Part shown: piece by piece, positions 24,442 through 34,711 of the stretch | Numbering within the stretch: position 1 is the first letter of the stretch | Layout of the letters: every line of letters starts with the position of its first letter | Source: Geobacteraceae bacterium | Lineage (GTDB): Bacteria; Desulfobacterota; Desulfuromonadia; Geobacterales; Pseudopelobacteraceae | NCBI GenBank assembly: GCA_025355325.1 | Contig: JANXZX010000016.1 | Coordinates: forward strand, 1-37,849 | Direction: 5' to 3' | Length of the DNA stretch: 37,849 nucleotides | Position numbers and translations under genes: made by a program | The notes under the pieces: model-generated | What the model was told of the DNA's origin: nothing | Database searches by the model: none | Seen by the model: only the letters and a program-made list of their open reading frames with translations

Positions 24442-24485
24442 ATAAACAGAAACGGCGTGGAAATATCCACGCCGTTTCTGTTTAT
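24442..24485. terminator. Strong hairpin ending the ribosomal operon
   Basis: AAACAGAAACGGCGTGG (24444-24460) and its perfect complement (24467-24483), extended by two A-T pairs on each side, give a 19-bp stem with the 6-base loop AAATAT. It lies about 75 bases beyond the rplQ stop and 75 bases before the selD operator region. There is no long T run on the minus strand, so it may need Rho or act mainly as a 3'-end stabiliser. Confidence 0.75.
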
Positions 24486-24560
24486 ATAGAATATAGAGTA
24501 TTCAAGCGTCAGTACCTCTGTCATACAAATTACGCATTACAGAAGTACTAAAGCAAAGTT

Positions 24561-24959
24561 TTATGCCGCAGCAGAAGTCACTGACGCTTTACTTGTTTTA
24601 ATTTCTTCTTCAACAAGCTCAATTAAAGACAAAGGTGCTGCATCGCCCTGGCGAACACCAAGTTTAATAATGCGGGTATAGCCACCGAGACGTTCCTTAT
24701 AGCGTGGAGCAATGGTTGAAAACAGTTTAGTAACAACCGATTTCTCACGAATAACAGAGGCTGCCAGACGCATAGAATGCAAATCGCCACGCTTACCTAA
24801 GGTAATCATTCGCTCTGCAACAACACGAATTTCTTTAGCCTTTGCATCGGTTGTAGTAATTTTACCATGATCAAGAAGAGAAGTTACCATATTTCTAAAC
24901 ATCGCTATGCGATGGCTAGTCTTTCTGCCAAGTCTTCTACCTGCTTTATTGTGACGCAT
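24561..24959 (-). CDS. rplQ: 50S ribosomal protein L17
   Basis: Large-subunit protein near the exit tunnel. The 132 residues begin [20 protein letters not shown], the invariant L17 start, and include [12 protein letters not shown] and [14 protein letters not shown] short alanine-rich tail (SVTSAAA) ends it. GAAAGGA stands before the ATG. Last gene of the alpha-operon section, 39 bases after rpoA, as in most bacteria. Confidence 0.98.
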   Translation of the reverse strand: MRHNKAGRRLGRKTSHRIAMFRNMVTSLLDHGKITTTDAKAKEIRVVAERMITLGKRGDLHSMRLAASVIREKSVVTKLFSTIAPRYKERLGGYTRIIKLGVRQGDAAPLSLIELVEEEIKTSKASVTSAAA

Positions 24960-24998
24960 ATATATAATTCCTTTCTAAACTAGACCAGATATAAATTA

Positions 24999-26021
24999 TT
25001 ACTCTTCTTCTTTTTGCTCACCGCGTAAACGAATCATAAGATCCGGATCAGGAAAACTGTCGATTTTCATACCAAAAGTCAGTCCCATATCCGAAAGAAT
25101 ATCTTTTATTTCATTTAGTGATTTGCGACCAAAATTTTGAGTCTTTAACATTTCTGACTCGGATTTGGTAACTAACTCACCGATAAGCTTAATTCCGGCA
25201 TTTTTGAGGCAGTTTGCAGAGCGAACAGAGAGTTCTAACTCTTCCACTGTACGATAAAGATTTTCGTTAACCTTATCTTTATCCTCCTGGGACTCTTCAT
25301 CAATCTGAGGTTCAAACTCCTCATCAAAGTTAATGAATATAGAAAGTTGCTCTTTAAGAATTTTAGCAGAATATGCAACAGCATCCTCAGGCTTAACACT
25401 ACCATCAGTCCAGACTTCAAGATTAAGCTTATCGTAATCTGTCATCTGACCAACACGTGCATTAGTTACCGAGAAATTAACCTTTTTTATTGGAGTATAA
25501 ATAGAGTCAATAGGAATAGTACCTACTGGTGCTTTTTCATCACGATTCTTATCTGCTGAAACATACCCTTTACCCATCTTGACAGTCATTTCAACTTCAA
25601 GGTTCGCATCTTTTCCACATGTGGCAATATAATGGTCAGGATTCATAACTTCAACATTATGACCATTAACAAGATCACCTGCAGTAATAATCCCGACACC
25701 CTTGTGCTTGAAGTGGATAGTAGTCTGCTCTGAAGAGTGAAGTTTTAACCGAAGACCCTTTAGATTAAGAATTATGTCAGTTACGTCCTCAGTAACACCT
25801 TGTATTGCAGAGAACTCGTGTAACACGCCTTTAATACGGATAGAAGTGATAGCTGCACCTTGAAGAGAAGAAAGCAAAACACGTCTAAGTGAATTACCTA
25901 ATGTAGTACCAAAACCACGCTCAAAAGGTTCAGCGTAAAACTTACCATAAGTGGCAGTTAAAGTATCCTTTTCAACCTGAAGCTGTTTAGGTTTAATAAG
26001 GTCACGCCAGTTTTTATACAT
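24999..26021 (-). CDS. rpoA: RNA polymerase alpha subunit
   Basis: Assembles the RNA polymerase core and contacts upstream promoter elements and activators. The N-terminal domain (about 1-232) contains [20 protein letters not shown], the dimerisation signature. An acidic linker (about 233-255, with [14 protein letters not shown]) leads to the C-terminal domain (about 255-325) with [16 protein letters not shown] and [14 protein letters not shown]. It has 340 residues, normal length, and the ATG follows GGAGGT. Confidence 0.98.
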   Translation of the reverse strand: MYKNWRDLIKPKQLQVEKDTLTATYGKFYAEPFERGFGTTLGNSLRRVLLSSLQGAAITSIRIKGVLHEFSAIQGVTEDVTDIILNLKGLRLKLHSSEQTTIHFKHKGVGIITAGDLVNGHNVEVMNPDHYIATCGKDANLEVEMTVKMGKGYVSADKNRDEKAPVGTIPIDSIYTPIKKVNFSVTNARVGQMTDYDKLNLEVWTDGSVKPEDAVAYSAKILKEQLSIFINFDEEFEPQIDEESQEDKDKVNENLYRTVEELELSVRSANCLKNAGIKLIGELVTKSESEMLKTQNFGRKSLNEIKDILSDMGLTFGMKIDSFPDPDLMIRLRGEQKEEE

Positions 26022-26086
26022 TGTTACCTCCTCCGGATGTAGAATTCCGGCTGTCGTTCAAAACTAGATTCAGCTGCTTCCAGAAA

Positions 26087-26713
26087 TTACTTTGAATAGA
26101 GCTCAACTATGAGCTGTTCCTGGATAGGAGTTGTGATATCCTCACGAGTCGGAACACCTTTAAGGGTGCCTTTGAAGGTATCACGATCTAGCTCTAACCA
26201 CTGCGGAATTCCACGGCGTACAACTGCTTCCAGAGCTTCATTTATGGCAACAACTTTACGGCTTTTTTCGCGTAATTCGATAACATCCCCTGTTTTAAGC
26301 TGCATTGATGGGATATCAACTTTTCTACCGTTTACAGTAAAGTGACCGTGACGCACAAGCTGACGTGATTCTGAACGAGAAGTTGCAAAACCCAGGCGAT
26401 ATGCTACGTTGTCAAATCGACGTTCGAGCAATGAAAGCAGGTTTTCACCGGTAACACCTTTCATACGATCTGCCAATTTAAAATAACTGCGGAACTGCTT
26501 CTCAAGGATACAATAAATACGTCGAACCTTTTGCTTCTCACGGAGCTGGGTACCGTAAGCAGATACTTTAGTTCTTCCCTGACCGTGCTGACCAGGAGCA
26601 TAGTTACGGCGCTTAATCGCACACTTGTCGGTATAGCAACGATCACCCTTTAAAAATAATTCTGTGTTTTCTCTTCTGCACAAACGGCATGAAGGTCCTG
26701 TATATCGAGCCAA
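26087..26713 (-). CDS. rpsD: 30S ribosomal protein S4, zinc-binding form
   Basis: Primary 16S rRNA binder that nucleates assembly of the small-subunit body. The 208 residues begin (M)[14 protein letters not shown] and keep four cysteines (9, 12, 26, 31), so this is the C+ zinc-finger form. The S4 RNA-binding domain begins near residue 98 ([20 protein letters not shown]). The start codon is TTG with AAGGGGG six bases upstream and no in-frame ATG nearby. Lies 33 bases after rpsK. Confidence 0.97.
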   Translation of the reverse strand: MARYTGPSCRLCRRENTELFLKGDRCYTDKCAIKRRNYAPGQHGQGRTKVSAYGTQLREKQKVRRIYCILEKQFRSYFKLADRMKGVTGENLLSLLERRFDNVAYRLGFATSRSESRQLVRHGHFTVNGRKVDIPSMQLKTGDVIELREKSRKVVAINEALEAVVRRGIPQWLELDRDTFKGTLKGVPTREDITTPIQEQLIVELYSK

Positions 26714-26746
26714 TGAAAACCCCCTTAAAAGTTGTTACGATTAAAA

Positions 26747-27142
26747 TCAGACTCTTCTTCTTTTTGGTGGACGACAACCGTTATGCGGAATAGGAGTGAC
26801 GTCTTTAATAAAACTGATACTAAATCCAGCTGCTTGAAGTGCACGAAGAGCAGATTCACGTCCGGAACCAGGGCCCTTAACATAAACTTCTACAGTACGC
26901 ATTCCATGCTCCTGTGCCTTTTTTGCGCAATCTTCAGCAGCTATCTGGGCAGCGAATGGAGTACTTTTACGTGAACCTTTGAAACCTTTAGCACCAGCTG
27001 TTGACCAAGCAACAACATTGCCTACAGGATCAGTAATAGTAATGATTGTATTATTGAAGGTCGCTTGAATATGAGCGACTCCATTCGAAATGTTTTTACG
27101 TTCCTTCTTCTTACGAACTACCTTTTTTGATGGGCTTGCCAT
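26747..27142 (-). CDS. rpsK: 30S ribosomal protein S11
   Basis: Platform protein of the small subunit, close to the mRNA exit and the E site. The 131 residues have a lysine/arginine-rich N-terminus ([13 protein letters not shown]), then [35 protein letters not shown] and the C-terminal [19 protein letters not shown]. The ATG lies 24 bases after rpsM. Confidence 0.98.
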   Translation of the reverse strand: MASPSKKVVRKKKERKNISNGVAHIQATFNNTIITITDPVGNVVAWSTAGAKGFKGSRKSTPFAAQIAAEDCAKKAQEHGMRTVEVYVKGPGSGRESALRALQAAGFSISFIKDVTPIPHNGCRPPKRRRV

Positions 27143-27166
27143 TCGTATTCTCCAGAGCTAGTTAAA

Positions 27167-27535
27167 TTATTTCTTCTTACCGGCAACAGTACGTGCAGGA
27201 CCTTTTCTGGTGCGCGCATTCGTTTTTGTCCGTTGACCATTACATGGGAGACCTTTTCGATGACGCAAACCTCTGTAACAACCGAGATCCATGAGCCGTT
27301 TAATATTCATTGATATTTCACGACGTAAGTCACCCTCAACCTTGCAATTACGGTCTATCTCTTCGCGAAGTTTAGCAACTTCAGCCTCAGTAAGCTTATC
27401 TGTGCGAGTATCAGGATTAATCTGATTCGCGGCAAGAATACGCTCCGCAGAAGAATTGCCAATACCGTAGATATAAGTCAATGCAATAACAATTCTCTTG
27501 TTTTTTGGTAAATCAATACCTGAAATACGTGCCAA
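27167..27535 (-). CDS. rpsM: 30S ribosomal protein S13
   Basis: Head protein of the small subunit that contacts the P-site tRNA and L5. The mature frame reads (M)[20 protein letters not shown] with [11 protein letters not shown], and ends in the basic tail [21 protein letters not shown] start it at a TTG (27535): AAAGGGGG lies 8 bases upstream and the length becomes 122 residues, the family norm. The open frame extends farther upstream into the rpmJ end, but those residues have no counterpart in S13. Confidence 0.95.
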   Translation of the reverse strand: MARISGIDLPKNKRIVIALTYIYGIGNSSAERILAANQINPDTRTDKLTEAEVAKLREEIDRNCKVEGDLRREISMNIKRLMDLGCYRGLRHRKGLPCNGQRTKTNARTRKGPARTVAGKKK

Positions 27536-27557
27536 TGGAAATACCCCCTTTAATAAC

Positions 27558-27671
27558 TCAACCCTGCCGTTGTGAATGCTTAGGAATGTCACAGATTACA
27601 CGAACAATGCCCTTGCGTTTAACTATTTTACACTTAACACATATTTTTTTTACTGATGCGCGTACTTTCAT
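27558..27671 (-). CDS. rpmJ: 50S ribosomal protein L36, zinc-binding form
   Basis: A 37-residue protein translated by eye: [20 protein letters not shown], continuing through a Cys and a His to HSQRQG. Cys11, Cys14, Cys27 and His32 make the C+ zinc ribbon of L36, near the peptidyl transferase region of the large subunit. It lies 23 bases after map and 22 before rpsM. There is no infA gene between map and rpmJ. Confidence 0.96.
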   Translation of the reverse strand: MKVRASVKKICVKCKIVKRKGIVRVICDIPKHSQRQG

Positions 27672-27694
27672 AAAATCCCCTTAACGGATATTAC

Positions 27695-28441
27695 TCATAT
27701 CCGCGTTAATATTTCTGGTCCGTTTTCAGTGATTGCAACCGTATGCTCATAATGAGCCGACAAACAACCGTCACACGTAACAACGGTCCAATTATCATTC
27801 AAAACTTTAACTTCGTGAGAACCTTCATTTATCATGGGCTCGATAGCCAGTACCATGCCAGGCTTCAGCTTCACGCCTTTACCCGACAATCCGTAATTAG
27901 GTATCTGCGGATCTTCGTGTAAACTTCTACCAATACCATGCCCAACAAAGTCTCTAACTACGGAAAAACCCCTGTTCTCAACATAATTTTGAATTGCTGA
28001 GGAGATATCTCCCAATCTATTACCGGAAACAGCCATCTCTATACCAGCGTACAAGGATTCTTCCGTAGCAGCTAAAAGGCTTTTAGCCGCAGGAGAAATA
28101 TCACCAACGGGAACAGTAATAGCAGCGTCGCCGTAAAAATCATCAAAAACTACACCAAAGTCAAGACTAATTATATCGCCAGAGCTTAGCGGGCTTTTAT
28201 TCGGAAGTCCATGGACTACCTGGTTATTAGGCGAACAACATAATGAACTTGGATATTCGTGATAACCGCGAAAAGCACATTTAGCATTACGCTTTTTGGC
28301 TTCAGATGAAGCATAACGCTCAAGATCAAACGTTGTCACACCTGGACTGACTAACAAACGTAAACCTTCAAGAATCTCAGCAACAATAGAACTTGCTATT
28401 CTCATCCTGTCAATCTCACGGCGAGACTTAAGAATGATCAC
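27695..28441 (-). CDS. map: Methionine aminopeptidase type I
   Basis: Removes the initiator methionine from new proteins. With the GTG start at 28441 it has 248 residues and reads (M)IILKSRREIDRMR. The five metal ligands are Asp94, Asp105, His168 (GHGIGRSLHEDP), Glu201 and Glu232; His78 (VVHG) is the substrate-binding histidine. The start codon overlaps the last codons of adk by 14 bases, with AGGTG six bases upstream inside adk. A longer frame from an upstream TTG was rejected because it lacks a Shine-Dalgarno and family similarity. Confidence 0.96.
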   Translation of the reverse strand: MIILKSRREIDRMRIASSIVAEILEGLRLLVSPGVTTFDLERYASSEAKKRNAKCAFRGYHEYPSSLCCSPNNQVVHGLPNKSPLSSGDIISLDFGVVFDDFYGDAAITVPVGDISPAAKSLLAATEESLYAGIEMAVSGNRLGDISSAIQNYVENRGFSVVRDFVGHGIGRSLHEDPQIPNYGLSGKGVKLKPGMVLAIEPMINEGSHEVKVLNDNWTVVTCDGCLSAHYEHTVAITENGPEILTRI

Positions 28442-29093
28442 CAATAGCACCTGTATCAATTATTGAATTAATTTGTGACTGTATTTCAGAAATTGAACCA
28501 ATTCCTGTCACACTATAAAAGATTCCTAAATCTTTATAATACGATTTAAGTGATGCAGTCTGTTCTTCATATACTTTCAATCTATTAACAACAGTGTGTT
28601 CCGTATCGTCGTCACGCTGAATAAGCAAAGAATTACATACATCACACACATCACTCTGTTTCGGCTTATCATAAATCAAATGATAACCTTTACCGCAAGA
28701 AGAGCATGTTCTACGCCCAGACAACCTACTAATCAGTTCGGAACTCGCAACATCCAGCGAAATAACAAAGTCAATCTTTTTACCCAACTGATCAAGCAAG
28801 CTTATCAAGGAATCTGCCTGAGGTATCGTCCTCGGGAATCCATCCAATATAAATCCGGATTTACAGTCATCAAGTGAAACGCGCTCTTTTACCAACCCTA
28901 AAACAATATCATCAGAGACAAGGCCACCCTTATCCATAATCAATTTAGCCATCTTACCAAGAGACGTCTGAGCCTTTACTGCAGCTCTCAACATATCTCC
29001 TGTTGATATTTGGGGAATATGATACCGCTCAACTATAAACTGAGCCTGAGTACCCTTACCTGACCCGGGAGGGCCAAAGAGAATGATATTCAC
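28428..29093 (-). CDS. adk: Adenylate kinase with zinc-type lid
   Basis: Converts ATP and AMP to two ADP. The 221 residues have the P-loop GPPGSGKGT (8-16), the AMP site around STGDMLRAAV (30-39) and FILDGFPRTIPQA (81-93). The lid holds four cysteines (130, 133, 150, 153), which bind zinc in many Gram-positive and deltaproteobacterial enzymes; E. coli Adk lacks them. It starts with GTG behind GAAGG, 2 bases after the secY stop, and its end overlaps map. Confidence 0.97.
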   Translation of the reverse strand: MNIILFGPPGSGKGTQAQFIVERYHIPQISTGDMLRAAVKAQTSLGKMAKLIMDKGGLVSDDIVLGLVKERVSLDDCKSGFILDGFPRTIPQADSLISLLDQLGKKIDFVISLDVASSELISRLSGRRTCSSCGKGYHLIYDKPKQSDVCDVCNSLLIQRDDDTEHTVVNRLKVYEEQTASLKSYYKDLGIFYSVTGIGSISEIQSQINSIIDTGAIGDHS

Positions 29094-29095
29094 GA

Positions 29096-30403
29096 CTACC
29101 TTCTTCCCTTAATATGAACACCTTTCAGAAAGCCTTCATAGTTACGTGTAATAAGGTGTGATTCAATCTGAGCAACTGTGTCCATACCAACCCCGACGGC
29201 AATCAGAAGAGCAGTGCCACCGAAATAAAATGGAAGGTTAAATTTACCAATCAAAATTGAGGGCAATACGCAGACAATGGAAATATAAATAGCCCCAACA
29301 AAAGTAAGCCTTGTTAGAACAGTATCAATAAAATCGGAAGTTTCTTTGCCCGGACGAATGCCTGGTATATAGCCACCCTGTTTTTTTATGTTTTCAGCAA
29401 CATCTAAAGGATTAAAAGTCACAGCCGTATAGAAGTAGCAGAAGAAGACTATAAATGCAACGAAAAAGATATTATAAATGAAATGTCCGGGCGTAAGGCT
29501 TTTTGCAGCCGATTGTACCCATGGTATATCAATGAAATTAGCAATAGTTGCAGGAAACATTATAATCGAAGAAGCAAAAATCGGGGGAATAACACCAGCC
29601 ATATTTATCTTTAAAGGTAAGTGAGATGTTTGTGCATTAAATGTTTTAAGACCAACAACTCTCTTAGCATAATGGATAGCTAAACGACGCTGACCACGTT
29701 CCACAAAAACAATTGCTGCAATGACGGCGACCATAACAACAAGAACAAAAATGATCACAAAAAGTGAAATTTGACCGGCATTTAACAATTTAAAAGTATT
29801 TACAATCGCTCCAGGCAACCTTACTACAATTCCTGCAAAGATAATCAACGAGATACCGTTGCCTATGCCTTTTTCAGACATCTGTTCACCAAGCCACATA
29901 ATAAAAGCAGTCCCGGCTGTTAAAGTAATGACTGTCAGGATTTTAAAGCCCCAACCGGGACTTGGCACGACAAGTTCACCTGCCGGACCACGCATACTTT
30001 CAAGACCAACAGCAATACCTAGACCTTGAACAACGCTGAGAACCATCGTTCCATAGCGAGTATATTGAATTATTTTTTTGCGACCGGACTCACCTTCTTT
30101 CGAAAGTTTTTCAATTGCCGGAACTACAACCGTAAGAAGCTGAAAAATGATGGATGATGAAATATATGGCATGATACCGAGCGCAAAAACAGTTAAACGC
30201 TCTAATGCACCACCTGAAAACATGTCAAAAAGCCCTAAAAGAGTTCCTTGTGACTGCTTAAAAAAATGAGCTAAAGCAATTCTATCAATCCCTGGAGTTG
30301 GTATGTGGCAGCCAACACGATATACGGCAAGCATCCCCAATGAAAACATAACGCGCTTTTTTAATTCAGGAATCTTGAATATATTCTGGAGGGCTTCAAA
30401 CAC
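29096..30403 (-). CDS. secY: Protein translocase subunit SecY
   Basis: Channel subunit of the Sec translocon in the inner membrane, 435 residues with ten predicted membrane helices. Typical blocks are RVMFSLGMLAVYRVGCHIPT, ALGIMPYISSSIIFQLL, GNGISLIIFAGIV, LPLKINMAGVIPPIFASSII and the cytoplasmic loop FNPLDVAENIKKQGGYIPG near the C-terminus. The start is GTG and shares one base with the rplO stop (TAGTG), so translation is coupled. Confidence 0.98.
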   Translation of the reverse strand: MFEALQNIFKIPELKKRVMFSLGMLAVYRVGCHIPTPGIDRIALAHFFKQSQGTLLGLFDMFSGGALERLTVFALGIMPYISSSIIFQLLTVVVPAIEKLSKEGESGRKKIIQYTRYGTMVLSVVQGLGIAVGLESMRGPAGELVVPSPGWGFKILTVITLTAGTAFIMWLGEQMSEKGIGNGISLIIFAGIVVRLPGAIVNTFKLLNAGQISLFVIIFVLVVMVAVIAAIVFVERGQRRLAIHYAKRVVGLKTFNAQTSHLPLKINMAGVIPPIFASSIIMFPATIANFIDIPWVQSAAKSLTPGHFIYNIFFVAFIVFFCYFYTAVTFNPLDVAENIKKQGGYIPGIRPGKETSDFIDTVLTRLTFVGAIYISIVCVLPSILIGKFNLPFYFGGTALLIAVGVGMDTVAQIESHLITRNYEGFLKGVHIKGRR

Positions 30404-30846
30404 TATGCAATCTCCTCAAAACTGCCACCAGCAGCAATTATTTTATCTTTCGCAGCCTGACTGAATTTATGAGCTGTTACTTTTAAAGGCTTAGTAAGAT
30501 CGCCATTGCCAAGAATCTTAACGGCAAACCGCTCAGACTTAATAAAGCCGGCTGTAATAAGAGAAGTAAGGTCAACAACAGTACCAGACTCGTACATATC
30601 TAACTGACTAACATTAACGAGAGAGTAAACGACCTTGTCAATCGGGGTAAATCCGCGTTTCGGTAAGCGACGCTGTAATGGCATCTGCCCGCCCTCAAAG
30701 CCGGCTTTTATACTTCCACCAGAACGGGCTTTCTGCCCTTTATGTCCTTTAGTAGCAGTTTTGCCATGACCAGAACCAGTACCACGGCCAATACGTTTTC
30801 TATTCTTTGTTGACCCAACAGAAGGTCTAAGATTGTTAAGTTCCAT
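30403..30846 (-). CDS. rplO: 50S ribosomal protein L15
   Basis: Late-assembly large-subunit protein of 147 residues. It begins MELNNLRPSVGSTKNRKRIG and continues into the glycine/lysine-rich extension GRGTGSGHGKTATKGHKGQK that reaches into rRNA. GGQMPLQRRLPKRGF follows. The ATG at 30846 has AAAGGGG 9 bases upstream; a TTG three codons earlier touches that Shine-Dalgarno and was rejected. Confidence 0.97.
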   Translation of the reverse strand: MELNNLRPSVGSTKNRKRIGRGTGSGHGKTATKGHKGQKARSGGSIKAGFEGGQMPLQRRLPKRGFTPIDKVVYSLVNVSQLDMYESGTVVDLTSLITAGFIKSERFAVKILGNGDLTKPLKVTAHKFSQAAKDKIIAAGGSFEEIA

Positions 30847-30864
30847 AAAAGTCAACCCCTTTAT

Positions 30865-31041
30865 CTATTCAACGGTCAAAAGATGACCGACTTTATTAAT
30901 CATACCTCTAATTTGCGGACTATCCTGACGTTCAACTGTCTGGTTAAGTTTTGACAAACCAAGACCCGATACAACAGCCCGGTGTTTTTTGGGCGTGCAA
31001 ATAGTACTTTTAGTGAGTGTTATTTTAAGCATACCGCTCAT
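30865..31041 (-). CDS. rpmD: 50S ribosomal protein L30
   Basis: A 58-residue protein found by direct translation: MSGMLKITLTKSTICTPKKH, then VVSGLGLSKLNQTVERQDSP and a C-terminal helix ending HLLTVE. The pattern ITLTKS, GLGL and the final hydrophobic helix are those of bacterial L30. GGGG lies 8 bases before the ATG at 31041; a second ATG at 31032 is possible. It sits between rpsE and rplO as expected. Confidence 0.95.
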   Translation of the reverse strand: MSGMLKITLTKSTICTPKKHRAVVSGLGLSKLNQTVERQDSPQIRGMINKVGHLLTVE

Positions 31042-31063
31042 AATTAATTCCCCGCATATTAAA

Positions 31064-31552
31064 TTATTCAGTTATACCACGCCGTGCGGCAATCTCTTCA
31101 GGTGTTTTAAGGCGTTTAAGACCTTCGAAAGCAGCTTTAATAACATTATGTGGGTTGTTAGAACCCAAACACTTAGAAAGAATATTATTGATTCCTGCTG
31201 CTTCAAAAATTGCACGTGCAGCACCACCAGCTATAACGCCAGTACCTGGTGAAGCAGGCTTCATAAGCAATTTCCCTGCACCAAATTTACCTTCAATCTC
31301 AAAAGGAATAGTCTGGTTAGAATTCACAGGAACTTTTATAAGGTTTTTCTTAGCCTGCTCGACGCCCTTCCTGATTGCTTCAGGAACTTCATTAGCTTTT
31401 CCAAGACCATAACCAACATAACCGTTGCCATCACCAACTACTATGAGCGCCGAAAAACTGAAACGACGACCACCTTTAACAACCTTAGCAACACGACTAA
31501 TGTGAACAACCCTGTCATTAAGATTTAGTTCTGCTGAATTAATCCTACTCAA
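31064..31552 (-). CDS. rpsE: 30S ribosomal protein S5
   Basis: Small-subunit protein at the mRNA entry, involved in decoding accuracy. The 162 residues include [20 protein letters not shown] (the double-stranded RNA-binding fold), [19 protein letters not shown] and the second domain with [20 protein letters not shown]. The only reasonable start is a TTG at 31552 with GGAGG six bases upstream. No ATG lies nearby in frame. Confidence 0.97.
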   Translation of the reverse strand: MSRINSAELNLNDRVVHISRVAKVVKGGRRFSFSALIVVGDGNGYVGYGLGKANEVPEAIRKGVEQAKKNLIKVPVNSNQTIPFEIEGKFGAGKLLMKPASPGTGVIAGGAARAIFEAAGINNILSKCLGSNNPHNVIKAAFEGLKRLKTPEEIAARRGITE

Positions 31553-31570
31553 AGAAAACCTCCCGTACGC

Positions 31571-31936
31571 TTAAAAGTTCAGTCCAGATTCGCGGGCTGA
31601 ATCAGCGAGCGCTTTGATCCTACCATGATAGAGAAAACCGTTGCGGTCAAATACTACAGAAGAAACACCTTTGGCAAGAGCGAGCTTAGCTACCTCTTTT
31701 CCAACCAATATTGCAGCTGAAATATTGCCTGTGTTAGTAAGCTCCTGAGCAGAAGCAGAAAGTGTTGATGCCGCTACAAGAGTTGTACCTTTTGCATCAT
31801 CAATTATCTGAGCGTATATATGCCTGGCGCTCTTGAATACATTAAGACGTGGACGTTCGGTAGTACCACGAACCTTTTTTCTAACTCTGACCTGGCGCTT
31901 GCGTCGAGTAATTGTTTTAATTGCTGTCTTAGCCAC
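31571..31936 (-). CDS. rplR: 50S ribosomal protein L18
   Basis: Binds 5S rRNA with L5 in the central protuberance. The 121 residues begin (M)[20 protein letters not shown] and include [20 protein letters not shown] and [15 protein letters not shown], ending with the helix [13 protein letters not shown]. The start is GTG behind AGGAG, 18 bases after rplF. Confidence 0.97.
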   Translation of the reverse strand: MAKTAIKTITRRKRQVRVRKKVRGTTERPRLNVFKSARHIYAQIIDDAKGTTLVAASTLSASAQELTNTGNISAAILVGKEVAKLALAKGVSSVVFDRNGFLYHGRIKALADSARESGLNF

Positions 31937-31954
31937 AAAATCTCCTTATAAAGA

Positions 31955-32494
31955 CTATTTCTTGCCGGTTTTACCAGCTTTTCTCAGGATAGTCTCGTCA
32001 GCATATTTAATCCCTTTGCCTTTATATGGCTCAGGACTACGGAACGATCTGATCTTGGCGGCTGTCTGACCAACCAGCTCCTTATCAAAACCTTTAACAG
32101 ACAACTTCGTCATCTTCTCAACATCGATGGAAATTCCATCAGGTATTGGGAAATTAACTGGATGGGAATACCCAAGAGCAAGAACAAGCTCTTTACCTTT
32201 AACTTCGGCTCGGTAACCAACGCCATTAATCTCAAGATCTCTTTTAAAACCCGTGGTAACACCGACAACCATATTACTAATCAATGTACGTGTAAGTCCA
32301 TGTGCAGCACGAGCGGCATTTGAATCATCACAACGAGCAACATTAATAGCAGTATCATGAATATCAAGAGTTACTACAGACATAATCTGACGGGTTAGAG
32401 AACCGCCCGGACCTTGAACTGACAAAACTGAATCCGAGTAAGAAATCTTTACACCTTTTGGTATTTCAATTGGCAATTTACCTATTCTAGACAT
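31955..32494 (-). CDS. rplF: 50S ribosomal protein L6
   Basis: Two-domain large-subunit protein near the sarcin-ricin loop and the factor-binding site. The 179 residues open [20 protein letters not shown]; domain 1 runs to about 80 and domain 2 contains the conserved [16 protein letters not shown] block. The C-terminal TGKK tail is normal. ATG start, 25 bases after rpsH. Confidence 0.98.
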   Translation of the reverse strand: MSRIGKLPIEIPKGVKISYSDSVLSVQGPGGSLTRQIMSVVTLDIHDTAINVARCDDSNAARAAHGLTRTLISNMVVGVTTGFKRDLEINGVGYRAEVKGKELVLALGYSHPVNFPIPDGISIDVEKMTKLSVKGFDKELVGQTAAKIRSFRSPEPYKGKGIKYADETILRKAGKTGKK

Positions 32495-32519
32495 CTAACA
32501 ATACTCCTTGTCGCTGTTA

Positions 32520-32918
32520 TTACCAGACAGTGCAGATCAGCTCGCCGCCTACACCGGACTTACGGGCAGCATTATCAGTAATTATTCCCTTAGACGTGGA
32601 AAGAATTGCAATCCCAAGTCCGCTCTTTATCAGCGGAATATCCTCAGACTTGACATAAACCCTGCCACCTGGCTTACTAACACGCTTAATCTCATTAATA
32701 ACGCTATCTTTCTCATCAATATACTTCAAGTACACGCGTAAGACACCCTGAAGGTTATCAGAGATAACCTTATAGTTCTTAATGAAGCCTTCTTGCTTTA
32801 AAACATTAGCAATGCTGACCTTCATATTGGATGATGGAATATCTACTTTCTGGTGCTTTACCATATTTGCATTTCTAATTCTGGTAAGCATGTCAGCAAT
32901 CGGATCTGTCATGGACAT
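32520..32918 (-). CDS. rpsH: 30S ribosomal protein S8
   Basis: Binds the central domain of 16S rRNA and, in E. coli, represses translation of the spc operon by binding its own mRNA. The 132 residues open [20 protein letters not shown] and end with [20 protein letters not shown], where STSKG is the family hallmark, and [13 protein letters not shown] lies 10 bases before the first ATG, which I keep; M3 would be 16 bases away. Confidence 0.98.
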   Translation of the reverse strand: MSMTDPIADMLTRIRNANMVKHQKVDIPSSNMKVSIANVLKQEGFIKNYKVISDNLQGVLRVYLKYIDEKDSVINEIKRVSKPGGRVYVKSEDIPLIKSGLGIAILSTSKGIITDNAARKSGVGGELICTVW

Positions 32919-32960
32919 TGTTAATGTGCTCCTGTCTCTTTATCTATATGTGGCTTTTAG

Positions 32961-33146
32961 TTACCAGCTCGATTTTATCACGCCGGGAATCTGGCCAGAC
33001 GAGGCATACTTGCGCAGACATATTCTGCACATCTCGAACTTGCGATAAAACGCTTTTGGGCGGCCGCAGACCGGACAACGGTTATGTTGCCTAACCTTAA
33101 ACTTAGGTTCACGCTGAGACTTAATAATCATTGATACTTTTGCCAC
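32961..33146 (-). CDS. rpsN: 30S ribosomal protein S14, short zinc form (type Z)
   Basis: A 61-residue S14 with the zinc ribbon Cys24, Cys27, Cys40, Cys43 (RCPVCGRP and MCRICLR), ending in the invariant [18 protein letters not shown]. The start codon is GTG with GGAGG five bases upstream. The short zinc form lacks the longer N-terminal part seen in the E. coli protein. Confidence 0.97.
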   Translation of the reverse strand: MAKVSMIIKSQREPKFKVRQHNRCPVCGRPKAFYRKFEMCRICLRKYASSGQIPGVIKSSW

Positions 33147-33163
33147 AGAATCCTCCAGATGTC

Positions 33164-33703
33164 TTAGTTCCTGAACGGCATGCCCAGGTACTTGAGAAGT
33201 GCTCTACCTTCTTCGTCAGTATTAGCACTTGTTACTATCGTAATATTCATCCCTTTAATCTTATCAACTGAATCGTAACTTATTTCAGGAAAAATAAGCT
33301 GATCCTTGATACCCAGTGTATAATTACCCTTGCCATCAAATGCTTTACCGGATACACCTTTAAAATCACGAACCCTGGCAAGTGAGACATTGATCAGACG
33401 ATCAAGGAACTCATACATACGATCACGGCGAAGTGTTACCATACAACCAATTGGCATACCTTCACGTAATTTAAAAGTTGCAATTGATTTCTTGGCTTTT
33501 GTAATCACTGATTTTTGTCCGGTAATCAAGCCAAGTTCAGTGGTTGCAGAATCAAGTATCTTCACATTCTGAATCGCCTCACCAAGACCCATGTTAACAA
33601 CAATCTTCTTGATCTGCGGAACCTGCATTGCAGATTTGTAACTGAAGTCATTACGAAGCTTGGGAACGATTTCCGATGAATATATATCTTTTAAACGAGA
33701 CAT
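33164..33703 (-). CDS. rplE: 50S ribosomal protein L5
   Basis: Binds 5S rRNA and contacts S13 and the P-site tRNA. The 179 residues contain the signature [16 protein letters not shown], followed by [40 protein letters not shown], and [18 protein letters not shown], ending [14 protein letters not shown] start, 24 bases after rplX. Confidence 0.98.
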   Translation of the reverse strand: MSRLKDIYSSEIVPKLRNDFSYKSAMQVPQIKKIVVNMGLGEAIQNVKILDSATTELGLITGQKSVITKAKKSIATFKLREGMPIGCMVTLRRDRMYEFLDRLINVSLARVRDFKGVSGKAFDGKGNYTLGIKDQLIFPEISYDSVDKIKGMNITIVTSANTDEEGRALLKYLGMPFRN

Positions 33704-33727
33704 TAGCTAAATTCCTCCAAAGTAATT

Positions 33728-34048
33728 CTAAAGCGTTGTGCCACACTTTACACAAACACGTTGTTTTTCGCCATTTTCCAAAATTTTCTTACTAGTCCGC
33801 ACAGGTTTTGAGCACTTTGAACAATATGGCATAACATTGGAGATGTGAATTCGTGCTTCCTTCTCCTTAATTTCACCAGCTTCATTTCCGCGAGCTTTAA
33901 CATGGCGTTTAACTAAATTTAGTCCTTCAACAATCACCCCGTTTTTTTTCGGGAGCAACTGAAGAATTTTGCCAGTTTTACTCTTTTCCTTACCGGCAAT
34001 AACCATAACGGTATCACCTTTGTTAACATGAGGTTTCGTGACTTGCAT
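33728..34048 (-). CDS. rplX: 50S ribosomal protein L24, with C-terminal cysteine motif
   Basis: Early assembly protein of the large subunit. The KOW domain is [20 protein letters not shown], followed by [15 protein letters not shown]. The C-terminal part has CSKCSKP and, further on, CVKC, a possible zinc ribbon. Three consecutive ATG codons (34054, 34051, 34048) begin the frame; GGAG lies 1, 4 and 7 bases before them, so the third is the best start, giving 106 residues. Confidence 0.96.
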   Translation of the reverse strand: MQVTKPHVNKGDTVMVIAGKEKSKTGKILQLLPKKNGVIVEGLNLVKRHVKARGNEAGEIKEKEARIHISNVMPYCSKCSKPVRTSKKILENGEKQRVCVKCGTTL

Positions 34049-34066
34049 CATCATTCTCCGATATTT

Positions 34067-34435
34067 TTATAGTACTTCCGGTGCAAGAGAAATAATTTTC
34101 ATAAACTTTTTAGCACGCAATTCTCTGGCAACCGGACCGAAGATACGCGTACCAACCGGTTCCTTAGCATTATTGATGACAACACCCGAGTTATCATCAA
34201 AACGGATATAAGATCCGTCAGGACGACCCAAAGCCTTAGCAGTCCTAACTACAACTGCTTTAACGACATCGCCCTTTTTAACCTTAGAATTCGGCAGAGC
34301 TTCACGAACTGAAGCAACTATAATATCACCAACACCAGCATATTTTCTTTTAGATCCACCCAGAACTTTAATGCAAAAAAGTTTTTTTGCACCGGAGTTA
34401 TCGGCTACATCCAGTATTGTCTGCATTTGAATCAT
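34067..34435 (-). CDS. rplN: 50S ribosomal protein L14
   Basis: Central large-subunit protein at the intersubunit bridge with 16S rRNA. The 122 residues include [60 protein letters not shown] and the C-terminal [25 protein letters not shown] lies 9 bases before the first ATG. Gap of 18 bases to rpsQ. Confidence 0.98.
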   Translation of the reverse strand: MIQMQTILDVADNSGAKKLFCIKVLGGSKRKYAGVGDIIVASVREALPNSKVKKGDVVKAVVVRTAKALGRPDGSYIRFDDNSGVVINNAKEPVGTRIFGPVARELRAKKFMKIISLAPEVL

Positions 34436-34453
34436 TAGATGTTACTCCCTATA

Positions 34454-34711
34454 CTAAGAGATGCTTTCAATTATCTGTTTAAGACTCCAGCGCTTATCTT
34501 TACTTAAAGGGCGGCATTCAATAATCTGTACACGATCTCCTACTTTGGAACTGTTACGCTCATCGTGAACTTTATATTTTACGCTACGTTTAATATACTT
34601 GCTATAGACACTGTGTTTTACAAGACGATCAACTTTAACAACTACAGTCTTTTCCATCTTGTCGCTTACAACAACGCCTACTTGAGTTTTTCTGTGACCG
34701 CGTTCACTCAT
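34454..34711 (-). CDS. rpsQ: 30S ribosomal protein S17
   Basis: OB-fold protein at the bottom of the small-subunit body. The 85 residues have [39 protein letters not shown] and the signature [20 protein letters not shown]. Its ATG overlaps the TGA of rpmC (ATGA), indicating coupled translation. Confidence 0.98.
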   Translation of the reverse strand: MSERGHRKTQVGVVVSDKMEKTVVVKVDRLVKHSVYSKYIKRSVKYKVHDERNSSKVGDRVQIIECRPLSKDKRWSLKQIIESIS